The notes beneath the pieces were generated by a model. The model saw only the letters and a program-made list of their open reading frames with translations, ran no database searches and had not been told where the DNA came from. From SHZI01 sp964417725 (GTDB lineage Bacteria > Pseudomonadota > Gammaproteobacteria > Steroidobacterales > GCA-2729495): 64,000 bases of DNA. Shown here piece by piece: positions 1 through 9,623 of this stretch. Position 1 is the first letter of the stretch; each line of letters starts with the position of its first letter. Both the position numbers and the translations under genes were made by a program. The DNA is taken from assembly GCA_964417725.1 (NCBI GenBank), contig CAYQIV010000010.1:1-64000 (forward strand), written 5' to 3'.

Positions 1-3000
1 CGCAGACCTTGACCGTGGGGTTGATCTGCTTGAGGTCGTAGATGAGCTGCGCCAGGTCCTCGATCGAATAGATGTCGTGGTGCGGCGGCGGCGAGATGAG
101 GCCGACGCCGGCCGTGGTCAGGCGCGTCCTGGCGACCCACGGGTAGACCTTGGAGCCGGGCAGCTGCCCGCCCTCGCCGGGCTTGGCACCCTGGGCCATC
201 TTGATCTGGATCTCACGCGCGTTGACCAGGTATTCGCTGGTCACGCCGAAGCGGCCCGACGCCACCTGCTTGATCGCCGAATTGCGCGAATCACCGTTGG
301 CCAGCGGCACGAAGCGCTCCGGATCCTCGCCACCCTCGCCGGTGTTCGACTTGCCGCCGATGCGGTTCATGGCGATGGCCAGCGTCTCGTGCGCTTCCTT
401 GCTGATCGAGCCATAGGACATCGCACCGGTCTTGAAGCGGCGCATGATGCTTTCCGCCGGTTCGACCTCGTCGAGCGGCACGGCATCGCCGGGCTTGAAC
501 TCGAGCAGGCCGCGCAGGGTGCTGAGGCTCTTCGACTGGTCGTCGATCAGCGCTGCGTAGGTCTTGTACGTCGCGTAGCTGCCGGTGCGCACCGCCTTCT
601 GCAGCTGATGGACCGACTCCGGCGTGAACTGGTGCTTCTCGCCGTCGGCCCGCCACTGGTACATGCCACCGGACGGCAGCGTGTGCTCGCCGGACGGGCG
701 TGTCGGCCAGGCCGCGGCATGGCGCAGAAGCACTTCCCTGGCGATGACATCCATGCCGATGCCGCCGACGCGCGACGCCGTCCAGGTGAAATACTCGTCG
801 ATGACATCCTGACGGATGCCGACCGCCTCGAAGACCTGCGCGCCGTGATAGCTCTGCACCGCCGAGATGCCCATCTTCGACATCACCTTGACGACGCCCT
901 TGGTGGCCGCCTTGGCATAGTTGGCGCAGGCCTTCTTGTGATCGATGTCGGTGAGCAGGCCATCACGGATCATGCCGTCGATGGTCTCGAAGGCCAGGTA
1001 GGGGTTGATGGCGCTGCAGCCATAGCCGATGAGCAGGGCGAAATGGTGCACCTCGCGCGCCTCGCCGGTCTCGAGCACCAGGCTGACACGCGTGCGCAGG
1101 CCCTCGCGGATCAGGTAATGGTGCAGGCCCGAGATGGCGAGCAGCGCCGGGATGGGGGCCAGCTCGCGGTTGACACCGCGATCGCTGAGGATGAGGACGT
1201 TGACATCGTCGGCCTCGATCAGCCGCCGGGCCGATTCGCGCAGTTCCTCGATGGCCTTGATCAGCCCCTGCTCGCCGCGCACGGCACGGAACAGGCTCGA
1301 CAGCACGCCGACCTTGAGGCCGGGCAGGTCGAGGCGCCGGACCCGGGCAAATTCCTCGTTGGTCAGCACCGGTGCGCCCAGTTCGAGGCGCCGGCAGTCG
1401 TTGGGGCGCGGCTGCAGCAGGTTGCCCTCGCTGCCGAGCCAGACCTCGGAGGCGGTGACCATTTCCTCGCGGATGCAGTCGATCGGCGGGTTGGTGACCT
1501 GGGCGAAGAGTTGCTTGAAGTAGTCGTAGAGCAGGCGCGGCCGGGCCGACAGCGCTGCCAGCGGCGTGTCGTTGCCCATCGAGCCGACCGCCTCGACGCC
1601 ATTCCTGGCCATCGGCGTGATGAGCAGGCGCAGGTCCTCGAAGGTATAGCCGAAGGCGAGCTGGCGCTGCAGCAGGGTGTCGTGGTCGGGCACCGGCACG
1701 TCGGGCGCCGGCGGCAGCTGGTCGAGCCGCACCATGTATTCGTCGAGCCAGCGCTGCCAGGGGCGCTCGCCGATCACGGTGCGCTTGATCTCCTCGTCTT
1801 CGATGATGCGCCCCTGAGCGGTGTCGACGAGGAACATCCGTCCCGGCTGCAGGCGGCCCTTGAGGACCACGTCTTCAGGTGGCACGTCGAGGACCCCGGC
1901 TTCCGAGGCCATGATGACGCGGTCGTCGCGCGTCACGTAGTAGCGCGACGGGCGCAGGCCATTGCGGTCGAGCACGGCACCGATCTGCACGCCGTCGGTG
2001 AAGGCGATCGACGCCGGGCCGTCCCAGGGTTCCATGAGGCTGGCGTGGTACTGGTAGAAGGCGCGCCGCGCCGAGTCCATCCCGTCATGGTTCGACCACG
2101 GCTCCGGGATCATCATCATCACGGCGTGCGGCAGTGAACGGCCGGCCAGCACGAGCAGCTCGAGCGTGTTGTCGAACATCGCCGAGTCGCTGCCGTTGGG
2201 GTTGATGATCGGCAGGATCTTGTCGATGTCCTCGCCGAAGACCTCGCTCTGGAACAGCGCCTCGCGGGCGTGCATCCAGTTGATGTTGCCGCGCAGGGTG
2301 TTGATCTCGCCGTTGTGGGCGATGAAGCGGTAGGGGTGGGCGCGATCCCAGCTCGGGAACGTGTTGGTGCTGAAGCGTGAATGGACCAGCGCCAGCGCCG
2401 TTTCCATCGCCGGGTCATCGAGGTCGGGGTAGTAGCTGGCAAGCTGCTCGGTGAGCAGCATGCCCTTGTAGACCAGGGTGCGGCTCGACAGGCTGCAGAT
2501 GTAGAAGAACTCCGAGCCGTCCATGGTCGAGACGCGAATTTCGCTGTAGGCACGCTTGCGGATCACATACAGCACGCGCTCGAAGTGCAGCGTGTCGGTG
2601 ATGTCGTCGCCGGCGGCGATGAAGGCCTGGCGGACCAGCGGCTCGGAGGCGCGGGCCGTCTCGCCGAGCGAGCTGTTGTCGGTCGGCACCTTGCGCCAAC
2701 CGAGGAACTTCTGACCCTCGGAGCGCACGATCTGCTCGAAGCGTTCTTCCAGGCGACGGCGCTTGGTGGCATTGCGCGGCAGGAAGAACAGGCCGCTGCC
2801 ATAGCGCCCGGCCGGCGGCAGGGTGATCTTCGCCTCCCTGCAGACCTTGTCGAGGAAGGCATGGGGCATCTGCAGGAGCACGCCGGCGCCGTCGCCGGTG
2901 TTGGCTTCGCAGCCGCACGCGCCGCGGTGGTCGAGATTGCGCAGCACCGTGATCGCGTCGCGCAGCACGGCATGCGACTTGCGGCCCTTGATGTCGACGA

Positions 3001-3130
3001 CGAAGCCGACGCCGCAGGCATCGTGCTCGAAGGCCGGGTCGTAGAGCCCCTGGCGCGGCGGCTGGCGGTGTGCGGCCTGGCGGCGCACCCCGGCGTGCGC
3101 CGGGCCCTTTGCTGGTATGTTGTCGCTCAT
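1..3130 (-). CDS. gltB: Glutamate synthase (NADPH) large subunit, 5' part
   Basis: Catalyses glutamine + 2-oxoglutarate to two glutamates with the small subunit GltD. About 1,043 N-terminal residues lie in the window; the rest runs off the left edge. The ATG at 3130 gives a 38-residue propeptide before the nucleophile Cys39 in the EHDACGVGF context, as expected for class II glutamine amidotransferases. Downstream come the amidotransferase domain (RFSTNTFPSWDRAHPYR, HNGEINTLRGN), the central domain and the start of the FMN/synthase domain (FKTGAMSYGSISKEAH, GGKSNTGEGG, PGEGGQLPGSKV). The iron-sulfur cysteines fall outside. Divergent from the DUF924 gene. A long open frame on the opposite strand is only a GC-driven shadow. 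Confidence 0.97.
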   Translation of the reverse strand, partial: MSDNIPAKGPAHAGVRRQAAHRQPPRQGLYDPAFEHDACGVGFVVDIKGRKSHAVLRDAITVLRNLDHRGACGCEANTGDGAGVLLQMPHAFLDKVCREAKITLPPAGRYGSGLFFLPRNATKRRRLEERFEQIVRSEGQKFLGWRKVPTDNSSLGETARASEPLVRQAFIAAGDDITDTLHFERVLYVIRKRAYSEIRVSTMDGSEFFYICSLSSRTLVYKGMLLTEQLASYYPDLDDPAMETALALVHSRFSTNTFPSWDRAHPYRFIAHNGEINTLRGNINWMHAREALFQSEVFGEDIDKILPIINPNGSDSAMFDNTLELLVLAGRSLPHAVMMMIPEPWSNHDGMDSARRAFYQYHASLMEPWDGPASIAFTDGVQIGAVLDRNGLRPSRYYVTRDDRVIMASEAGVLDVPPEDVVLKGRLQPGRMFLVDTAQGRIIEDEEIKRTVIGERPWQRWLDEYMVRLDQLPPAPDVPVPDHDTLLQRQLAFGYTFEDLRLLITPMARNGVEAVGSMGNDTPLAALSARPRLLYDYFKQLFAQVTNPPIDCIREEMVTASEVWLGSEGNLLQPRPNDCRRLELGAPVLTNEEFARVRRLDLPGLKVGVLSSLFRAVRGEQGLIKAIEELRESARRLIEADDVNVLILSDRGVNRELAPIPALLAISGLHHYLIREGLRTRVSLVLETGEAREVHHFALLIGYGCSAINPYLAFETIDGMIRDGLLTDIDHKKACANYAKAATKGVVKVMSKMGISAVQSYHGAQVFEAVGIRQDVIDEYFTWTASRVGGIGMDVIAREVLLRHAAAWPTRPSGEHTLPSGGMYQWRADGEKHQFTPESVHQLQKAVRTGSYATYKTYAALIDDQSKSLSTLRGLLEFKPGDAVPLDEVEPAESIMRRFKTGAMSYGSISKEAHETLAIAMNRIGGKSNTGEGGEDPERFVPLANGDSRNSAIKQVASGRFGVTSEYLVNAREIQIKMAQGAKPGEGGQLPGSKVYPWVARTRLTTAGVGLISPPPHHDIYSIEDLAQLIYDLKQINPTVKVC

Positions 3131-3373
3131 GGCTGGCTGGCGCGGCCGCAGTACGGCACGCGTCTGATGGCTTCCGTGTGGACGAAATCGGTCGGGGGCG
3201 CTGCGCTCTGGCGGCTTTGTCGCGGTGCCTCACGGCACATTGCGGCCGGCTCGGCCCGGTCACCCGGACGCGCGATGATAGTAGACATGGGGGTCCGGGC
3301 TCAACGTCCGGGGCAGGGCAAGGCCGGTGGCGACCATTGCCGGAGCAGAAACACGCATGCAATCATCGCCGGC

Positions 3374-4003
3374 ATGAGCAACAACGAGCCCGATGGCGAG
3401 ATCCGGCACATCCTGGACTTCTGGTTCAGCGACGCGCTGCACGACGAACCCAGTCTCGACGGGCGCATGGAGCGCTGGTTCAACGCCGATCCGGCTTTCG
3501 ACGGGGAGATCCGCCAGCGCTTCGGCGGGCTGGTGGCACAGGCCGCTGCCGGGGCACTCGACGGCTGGGCGGCCACCCCGCACGGGCGGCTGGCCCTGAT
3601 CCTGCTGCTCGACCAGTTCCCGCGCAACATCCACCGCGGCACCCGCCAGGCCTTTGCCCGCGATGCCCAGGCCCTCAAGGTGTGCGTCGAAGGGGCCATG
3701 CACGGCGATTTCCGCCAGCTCTCGCCCATCGAGCAGGTTTTCTTCTTCATGCCCCTCCAGCACGCCGAGTCGCTCAAGATCCAGGAGCGCTCGGTGCGCA
3801 TCTACGAGGGCCTGGCCAACGGGGTGCCCGGCACATTGAAGGCAACCTTCACCACCTTCGCGCAGTTCGCCGAACTGCACCGGGACATCATCGCGGCATT
3901 CGGCCGTTTCCCCCACCGCAACCCCATCCTCGGCCGCGACAGCACCGCGCTGGAGGCCGAATACCTCGAATCCGGCGCACCTGGCTTCGGCCAGCACGCC
4001 TGA
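3374..4003 (+). CDS. DUF924 family protein
   Basis: A 209-residue soluble alpha-helical protein of the DUF924 (PF06041) family, whose biochemical role is not settled. Family signatures are seen in order: HILDFWFSDAL near the N-terminus, WFNADPAFD, LILLLDQFPRNIHRGT, FFFMPLQHAES and HRDIIAAFGRFPHRN. Length is normal. The ATG at 3374 fits the family N-terminus; the frame is open further upstream but that part lacks family similarity. It is followed after 26 bases by the thiolase gene, so it may be first in that series. Confidence 0.9.
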   Translation: MSNNEPDGEIRHILDFWFSDALHDEPSLDGRMERWFNADPAFDGEIRQRFGGLVAQAAAGALDGWAATPHGRLALILLLDQFPRNIHRGTRQAFARDAQALKVCVEGAMHGDFRQLSPIEQVFFFMPLQHAESLKIQERSVRIYEGLANGVPGTLKATFTTFAQFAELHRDIIAAFGRFPHRNPILGRDSTALEAEYLESGAPGFGQHA

Positions 4004-4029
4004 ACTCCGCCACCTGAAGGGAAGCGTCC

Positions 4030-5319
4030 ATGCACCTGCGCGAAACCCGCCGAGTTGCCGTCGTCGCCAGCAAGCGGATCCCTTTCTGCCGCGCCCATAC
4101 GGCCTACGCCGGCGCCAGCAACCAGGACATGATGACGGCCGTGCTGGCAAGCCTCGTCGAGGCGCTGGGCCTGCGCGGGGCCCGCCTCGGGGACGTGGCG
4201 CTGGGCGCGGTCATGAAGCACAGCCGCGACTGGAACCTGGCGCGCGAATGCGTGCTGGGCAGCGGCCTGGCCCCGGAGACCCCGGCTTTCGACATCCAGC
4301 GCGCCTGCGGCACCAGCCTCGAGGCGGCGATCCTCATCGGCAGCAAGATCGCCCTGGGGCAGATCGAGGCCGGCATCGCCGGCGGCACCGACACCATCAG
4401 CGACATCCCGGTGGTCTACGACGAGGGCTACCGGCAGTTGCTGCTGGCGAGCCATCGCGGCCGCTCGGCCGCGGCCCGGCTCAAACCCTGGCTCGGGCTG
4501 CGCCCCCGGCACTTCCGGCCGGTGCTGCCCGGGGTCGTCGAGCCGCGCACCGGGCGCTCGATGGGCGAGAGCACCGAGCTGACGGCCCGGGCGTGGGGCA
4601 TCACCCGCGAGGCCCAGGACGCACTGGCGCTCGACAGCCACCGCAAGGCCGCACGGGCCTGGGACGAGGGCTTCTATCGTGACCTCGTGGTGCCGTTCCG
4701 GGGCGCCACCCGCGACAACAACATCCGCGCCGACAGCTCGCCCGAGCAGCTTGCACGGCTGCGCACCGCCTTCGACCCGGGGCCACAGGCAACGCTCACC
4801 GCCGGCAACAGCACGCCCCTGACCGACGGGGCCGGTGCCGTGCTGCTGGCCTCCGAGGCCTGGGCGCGCGAACGTGACCTGCCGGTGCTGGCGTGGCTGC
4901 GCTACGGCAAGGTCGCCGCTGTGGATTTCATCCACAAGGAAGGCCTGCTGCTGGCCCCGGCGTATGCCGTCTCCGACATGCTCGCCGACGCCGACCTCGG
5001 CCTCGGCGATTTCGACCTCTACGAAATCCACGAGGCCTTCGCCGCCCAGGTGCTGGCCACGCTCGAAGCCTGGGCATCGCCCGACTTCTGCCGCGAGCGG
5101 TTGGGCCGCACCACGCCGCTCGGCCCGCTCGATCGCAGCCGGCTCAACACCAGGGGCGGCAGCCTGGCGATCGGCCACCCGTTCGCCGCCACCGGCGCGC
5201 GCGTCCTCGGCACGATGGCCAGCCTGCTGCACGCGCGCGGCCGGGGGCGCGGGCTCATCTCGGTGTGCACTGCCGGCGGCATGGGCGTGACGGCGATCCT
5301 CGAGGGGCCGGGCCATTGA
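4030..5319 (+). CDS. Acetyl-CoA acetyltransferase / 3-ketoacyl-CoA thiolase family
   Basis: A 429-residue thiolase: thiolytic cleavage of 3-ketoacyl-CoA or the reverse condensation. The acylated Cys93 lies in DIQRACGTSLEAA, and the C-terminal half has IHEAFAAQ, GGSLAIGHPFAATGAR and the second catalytic cysteine in CTAGGMG. It is longer than the classical 390-residue thiolases and has an insertion around residues 150-190, resembling the FadI/trifunctional beta subgroup. No hydratase/dehydrogenase partner is adjacent, so its fatty-acid role is inferred. The stop codon overlaps the TTG start of the symporter downstream, implying translational coupling. Confidence 0.9.
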   Translation: MHLRETRRVAVVASKRIPFCRAHTAYAGASNQDMMTAVLASLVEALGLRGARLGDVALGAVMKHSRDWNLARECVLGSGLAPETPAFDIQRACGTSLEAAILIGSKIALGQIEAGIAGGTDTISDIPVVYDEGYRQLLLASHRGRSAAARLKPWLGLRPRHFRPVLPGVVEPRTGRSMGESTELTARAWGITREAQDALALDSHRKAARAWDEGFYRDLVVPFRGATRDNNIRADSSPEQLARLRTAFDPGPQATLTAGNSTPLTDGAGAVLLASEAWARERDLPVLAWLRYGKVAAVDFIHKEGLLLAPAYAVSDMLADADLGLGDFDLYEIHEAFAAQVLATLEAWASPDFCRERLGRTTPLGPLDRSRLNTRGGSLAIGHPFAATGARVLGTMASLLHARGRGRGLISVCTAGGMGVTAILEGPGH

Positions 5320-7031
5320 ACGGTTTCGACCGTTTCCTCGCCACAGCCAATGCCGTCCTCTGGCACGACTACGTGCTCTTCCTGGTGCTGGCCACCGGGA
5401 TCGTTTTCACGCTGTGGACGCGCTTCGTCCAGTTCCGCGCGCTGGGCCACGGCTTCAGGATCCTCCGCGGCCGCTACGACGACCCCACCGACCCGGGCGC
5501 GATCAACCACTTCCAGGCCCTGTCGGCGGCCCTGTCGGCCACCGTCGGCCTCGGCAACATCGGCGGCGTGGCGATGGCCATCAGCCTCGGCGGGCCCGGC
5601 GCGGTGTTCTGGATCTGGGTGGTGGGCTTTTTCGGCATGGCCCTCAAGGCGGTCGAGGTCACGCTGGCGATGCTCTATCGCAACGTCGACGAACCCGACA
5701 ACCCGCACGGCGGCACCATGTGGGTGGTGGCGCGGGCACTGGGCGAGCGCTCCGCGGGGTTCGGCCTGGCCGGACGCGCCATCGGCAGCCTGTTCTGTCT
5801 CACCTTGCTGGTGATGGCAGTGACCGGCGGCAACATGTTCCAGGCATGGAACGTCGGGGCTTTGACCCAGACCTACTTCGGCGTGCCGTCGGTGGTCAGC
5901 GGCACGGTCCTCGCCGTGCTCGTCGGCCTCGTCATCATCGGCGGTATCCGCCGCATCGGCGCGGTGGCCGGGCGCCTGGTGCCGCTGATGCTGGTCATCT
6001 ACTTCTGCGCCGCCGTCTACGTGCTGGCCATGCATGTCGGCGAGATCCCGGCCATGTTCATGCTGATCCTGCGCTCGGCCTTTGCCCCGGCAGAGGGCAG
6101 CGGCGCCTTCATCGGCGGCACCATGGGCTATGCCTTCATGTACGGCATGAAGCGCGCGATCTTCTCCAACGAAGCCGGACAGGGCACCTCGCCGATCGCC
6201 CATTGTGCGGCCAAGACCCGCGAACCGGTCCGTGAAGGACTGGTCGCCGGTCTCGAGCCGTTCATCGATACCCTCGTCGTGTGCACGCTGACCGCCCTCG
6301 TCATCATCGTCACCGGCACGTGGAACCGGCCTGCCGAGGCCACCCTGCCGCCCGGTGCGCAGCTGATCACCGCACCGGGTGGCTGGACGCTGCCCGCCAT
6401 CGATGCCCCCGCACGCCCCGGTGGCTGGGGCGGCGAAGAGGTCTTCGTCATCGTCGAGGGCACCCCCGACCCGCGCAACGACAACGGCCTCCGCCGCCTC
6501 ACCGGCAAGGTCGTCAGCAGCGGTGGCGGGCCACGCGTCGAGTGGGACATCCTCGCGGGCACAGCCCCGCCGCGGCTCGTCGATGGCGGCATCTACGTCA
6601 GCTATCCCGGTGCGACGCTCACAGCGCGGGCTTTCGACAGCGTGCTGCCCGGGCTGGGCCGCTGGATCGTGACGCTGGCCGTGTGGCTGTTCGCCCTTTC
6701 GACGATGATCTCGTACAGCTATTACGCCGAGCAGGGCGTGGTCTTCCTCGGCGGCGCGCGCTGGATCCGCGCCTTCCACTACGTGTACTGCGCCCTGGCG
6801 GTGGTGGCCACGCTCGGTTTCCTGCGCACCGATGCCCAGCTCGACAACCTCAGCGGGCTCGGCACCGGGCTGATGCTGATGGTCAACATCCCGGTGCTGT
6901 GGCTGCTCGGCCACCGTGCCGTGGCGGCCTACCATGACTACAATCGCCGGCTGGCGGCCGGGCAGGTCGGGCCTGGCCATGCGCCCCCCTCGATCACGGC
7001 CGTCGTCAGCGGCAGGGATGTGGAACGATGA
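5316..7031 (+). CDS. Sodium:alanine symporter family (AGCS) transporter
   Basis: A 571-residue inner-membrane Na+/amino-acid symporter. Hallmarks are ATVGLGNIGGVAMAIS in the first third and FSNEAGQGTSPIAH in the middle, with about ten to eleven hydrophobic segments. Start chosen at TTG 5316: a GAGGGG Shine-Dalgarno at 5302-5307 precedes it, there is no ATG nearby, and it overlaps the thiolase stop as TTGA. Compared with the usual 450-500 residues it has a roughly 90-residue soluble insertion (about residues 345-440, between EATLPPGAQ and LDSVLPGLG-like sequence) before the last membrane segments; such an insertion occurs in a subset of bacterial AGCS proteins. Substrate cannot be read off. 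Confidence 0.92.
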   Translation: MNGFDRFLATANAVLWHDYVLFLVLATGIVFTLWTRFVQFRALGHGFRILRGRYDDPTDPGAINHFQALSAALSATVGLGNIGGVAMAISLGGPGAVFWIWVVGFFGMALKAVEVTLAMLYRNVDEPDNPHGGTMWVVARALGERSAGFGLAGRAIGSLFCLTLLVMAVTGGNMFQAWNVGALTQTYFGVPSVVSGTVLAVLVGLVIIGGIRRIGAVAGRLVPLMLVIYFCAAVYVLAMHVGEIPAMFMLILRSAFAPAEGSGAFIGGTMGYAFMYGMKRAIFSNEAGQGTSPIAHCAAKTREPVREGLVAGLEPFIDTLVVCTLTALVIIVTGTWNRPAEATLPPGAQLITAPGGWTLPAIDAPARPGGWGGEEVFVIVEGTPDPRNDNGLRRLTGKVVSSGGGPRVEWDILAGTAPPRLVDGGIYVSYPGATLTARAFDSVLPGLGRWIVTLAVWLFALSTMISYSYYAEQGVVFLGGARWIRAFHYVYCALAVVATLGFLRTDAQLDNLSGLGTGLMLMVNIPVLWLLGHRAVAAYHDYNRRLAAGQVGPGHAPPSITAVVSGRDVER

Positions 7032-7636
7032 ATGGCAACCGCAGCCGCAGACCCGCGGCCGGCGCACTGGCCCTGCTGGCCGCACTGACCGCGGCCGGCG
7101 CGGACGAAGCGGTGCGGCGCGATCCGGGCCGCCACGTGCACGGCACGGCGACGCTCGACATCGCCCTCGAGGGGCGCACGCTGCAGGTCGAGCTGGACGG
7201 TCCGGCCGTCAACTTCCTCGGCTTTGAACACGCGCCGCGCACAGCGGCCGAACGAACCCGGCTCGGCGAGGTGCGGGCGGCCCTGAGCGATGCCGCGACG
7301 CTGGTCGGGCTGCCGGCGGCGGCGGGCTGCCGGCTCGCCCAAGCCGAATACCACCTGCCGACGGCGGCACCGGAACAGGCGGGGCATGACGATCACGGAC
7401 ATGACGACGACCACGACGAAGGCCACGACGGCGACCGGGACATCCACAGCGACGTGTCGGCCCGCTGGACCTTCGACTGCGCGCAGCCGCAGCAGCTCAC
7501 CCGCCTGACACCGGGCCTCTTCGACGTCTTTCCCCTCCTCGAGCACATCGAGGTCGCCCTGGTCACGCCGGACGACCAGACGCGGCGGGTCATCGACCGC
7601 ACGCGCCCCGACGTGCCCCTCGACACGCGCCGCTGA
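7028..7636 (+). CDS. zrgA: DUF2796 / ZrgA-like periplasmic zinc-binding protein
   Basis: A 202-residue exported protein of the DUF2796 (ZrgA) family, linked in Vibrio to Zur-regulated zinc uptake. Evidence is an N-terminal signal sequence (LALLAALTAAGAD), the family opening RHVHGTATLDIALEG, the NFLGFEHAPRT motif and a histidine/aspartate-rich metal-binding stretch at about residues 119-140. The C-terminal part has FPLLEHIEVALVTPDDQ, also typical. It starts as ATGA on the symporter stop and is followed by an ABC ATPase, ABC permease and DUF3299 gene, the companions usual for this family. Zinc as ligand is inferred from family and composition. Confidence 0.85.
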   Translation: MNGNRSRRPAAGALALLAALTAAGADEAVRRDPGRHVHGTATLDIALEGRTLQVELDGPAVNFLGFEHAPRTAAERTRLGEVRAALSDAATLVGLPAAAGCRLAQAEYHLPTAAPEQAGHDDHGHDDDHDEGHDGDRDIHSDVSARWTFDCAQPQQLTRLTPGLFDVFPLLEHIEVALVTPDDQTRRVIDRTRPDVPLDTRR

Positions 7637-7640
7637 AGGC

Positions 7641-8348
7641 ATGACCGCAACGCTCGTCCGCCTCAGGGATGTGCGCTTCGGCTGGCCGGGGTCACCCCCC
7701 CTGCTCGATATCCCGGCACTCGACATCGCCGCCAGCGAGCGGCTGTTCATCCACGGCCCCAGCGGCTGCGGCAAGAGCACGCTGCTCGGGCTCATCGGTG
7801 GCGTGCTGACCGCACAACGCGGTACCGTCGAGGTGCTCGGCCACGACCTCGGCCGCCGCAGCGGCGCGCAGCGCGACGCCCTGCGCGCCGCACACATCGG
7901 TTTCATCTTCCAGATGTTCAACCTGCTGCCCTACCTGTCCGTGCTGGAAAACGTGCTGTTGCCATGCCGCTTCTCGGCCGGGCGGCGCGAGAGGGCCACG
8001 GCCGGCGGGCTTGCGCTGGCCGACGAGGGCCGCCGCCTTCTCGGCACGCTTGGGCTCGGTGCCGACGACATCCTCCACCGCGAGGTCACGCGCCTGAGCA
8101 TCGGCCAGCAGCAGCGGGTGGCGGCGGCACGTGCCCTGATCGGCCGGCCCGAACTGGTGATTGCCGACGAACCGACCTCATCGCTGGACCACGATGCACG
8201 CCGTGGTTTTCTCGACCTGCTCATGGACGAGTGCCGTGGTGCCGGCAGCGCCGTCATCTTCGTCAGCCACGACCGCTCGCTGGCCGGGCGTTTCGGGCGC
8301 TGCATCGCGCTCGGCGAACTGAACGCGGCAGGCGCGGCCGGTGTCTAG
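7641..8348 (+). CDS. ABC transporter ATP-binding protein (MacB/LolD type)
   Basis: A 235-residue ABC ATPase. Walker A is GPSGCGKST near residues 36-44, the Q-loop region FIFQMFNLLPYLSV follows, the signature is LSIGQQQRVAAARAL (Ile-Gly in place of the usual Ser-Gly-Gly) and Walker B with D-loop is LVIADEPTSSLDHD. The MacB/LolD class pairs with FtsX-type permeases, and exactly such a permease overlaps its 3' end. With the preceding ZrgA-like protein and following DUF3299 protein it probably forms the metal-related cassette rather than a lipoprotein exporter. Confidence 0.93.
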   Translation: MTATLVRLRDVRFGWPGSPPLLDIPALDIAASERLFIHGPSGCGKSTLLGLIGGVLTAQRGTVEVLGHDLGRRSGAQRDALRAAHIGFIFQMFNLLPYLSVLENVLLPCRFSAGRRERATAGGLALADEGRRLLGTLGLGADDILHREVTRLSIGQQQRVAAARALIGRPELVIADEPTSSLDHDARRGFLDLLMDECRGAGSAVIFVSHDRSLAGRFGRCIALGELNAAGAAGV

Positions 8349-9606
8349 CCCTGGCGCCATCACGCGGCTCGCCGCCGCAAGCCTGTGGAACCGGCGCGGC
8401 ACGGCATTCCTGACGCTGCTCTCGATCGCCGTCAGCGTCACCCTGCTGCTCGGCGTGGAGCGCATCCGCAGCGGCGCGCGGGCCAGCTTCAGCAGCACGA
8501 TTTCCGGCACCGACCTCATCGTCGGCGCGCGCAGCAGCGAACTCAACCTGCTGCTCTATTCCGTGTTCCGCATCGGCAATCCGACCAACAACATCAGCTG
8601 GCAGACCTGGCAGGAGATCGGCGCCCGGCGCGAGGTGGCATGGACCATCCCCATCTCGCTCGGCGATTCGCACCGCGGCTTCCGCGTCATGGGCACCTCG
8701 ACGGATTACTTCACCCACTTCCGCCACGGCCGCCAGCGGCCGCTGGCCTTTGCCGCCGGTCAGCCCTTCGACGACGTCTTCGATGCCGTGCTCGGCGCCG
8801 ACGTGGCCCGCGAACTGGGCTATACGCTCGGCCAGGCGGTCGTGATCGCCCACGGGCTCGGCGCGCACAGCTTCGCCGAGCACCGCGACAAACCCTTCGT
8901 TGTCCGCGGCATCCTCGCGCGCACCGGCACACCGGTCGACCGCACCGTGCACGTCAGCCTGGCCGGCATCGAGGCCATGCACCTCGACTGGCAGTCCGGC
9001 GCACCGGGCGAGTCGACGCCGGTGGACGAGATCCGGCGCATGGACCTGACGCCGCAGCACATCACCGCGGGTTTCGTCGGGCTGCGCTCGCGGGTGGCGA
9101 TCTTCCGCCTCCAGCGGGCCATCAACGAGTACCCGGCGGAGGCGCTGTCGGCCGTCATTCCCGGCGTCGCGCTCCAGCAGCTGTGGGGCCTGACCGGCAT
9201 CGCCGAAGGCGCGCTGCTCGTGGTCAGCGGCTTCGTCGTCCTCGGCGGCCTGCTCGGCATGCTGACCACGGTGCTGGTCAGCCTCAACGAGCGGCGCCGC
9301 GAGATGGCCGTGCTGCGCGCGGTCGGCGCCCGGCCGTGGCACCTCTTCGTGCTGCTGGTCAGCGAGGCGGGGTTGCTGGCAGTCGGCGGTGTACTGCTCG
9401 GCTTCGCGATGGTCTACGGGCTGCTGCTCGGCGCCGTGCCGCTCATCGAGGCACGCTTCGGGCTCTACCTCGTCATCCAGCCGCCCGGTACGTGGGATGC
9501 GCAGGTTGCCGCAGGGCTGGTCGGTGCTGCACTGCTCATCGGTACACTGCCGGCCTGGCGGGCCTGCCGCAATGCGCTCAGCGACGGCCTGACCCTCCGC
9601 ACCTGA
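8341..9606 (+). CDS. FtsX/MacB-like ABC transporter permease
   Basis: A 421-residue permease with one N-terminal membrane segment (GTAFLTLLSIAVSVTLLLG), a large periplasmic MacB-PCD-like domain and three C-terminal membrane segments (IAEGALLVVSGFVVLGG onward, ERRREMAVLRAVGARPWHL loop). This is the FtsX topology. The GTG start at 8341 overlaps the ATPase stop by 8 bases, so the two are translationally coupled. It is the membrane partner of the upstream ATPase in the ZrgA-type cassette. Confidence 0.92.
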   Translation: MSSPGAITRLAAASLWNRRGTAFLTLLSIAVSVTLLLGVERIRSGARASFSSTISGTDLIVGARSSELNLLLYSVFRIGNPTNNISWQTWQEIGARREVAWTIPISLGDSHRGFRVMGTSTDYFTHFRHGRQRPLAFAAGQPFDDVFDAVLGADVARELGYTLGQAVVIAHGLGAHSFAEHRDKPFVVRGILARTGTPVDRTVHVSLAGIEAMHLDWQSGAPGESTPVDEIRRMDLTPQHITAGFVGLRSRVAIFRLQRAINEYPAEALSAVIPGVALQQLWGLTGIAEGALLVVSGFVVLGGLLGMLTTVLVSLNERRREMAVLRAVGARPWHLFVLLVSEAGLLAVGGVLLGFAMVYGLLLGAVPLIEARFGLYLVIQPPGTWDAQVAAGLVGAALLIGTLPAWRACRNALSDGLTLRT

Positions 9607-9623
9607 CCGACAGGACCCCAGCC

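Noticed and set aside
77..2137. 686-codon plus-strand open frame opposite gltB
   Set aside because: The minus strand encodes clear GltB sequence throughout; the opposing frame is a high-GC shadow with no domain.
5019..7085. 688-codon minus-strand open frame opposite the symporter
   Set aside because: Asp/Gly/Ala/His-rich shadow of the AGCS gene; no start signal or family features.
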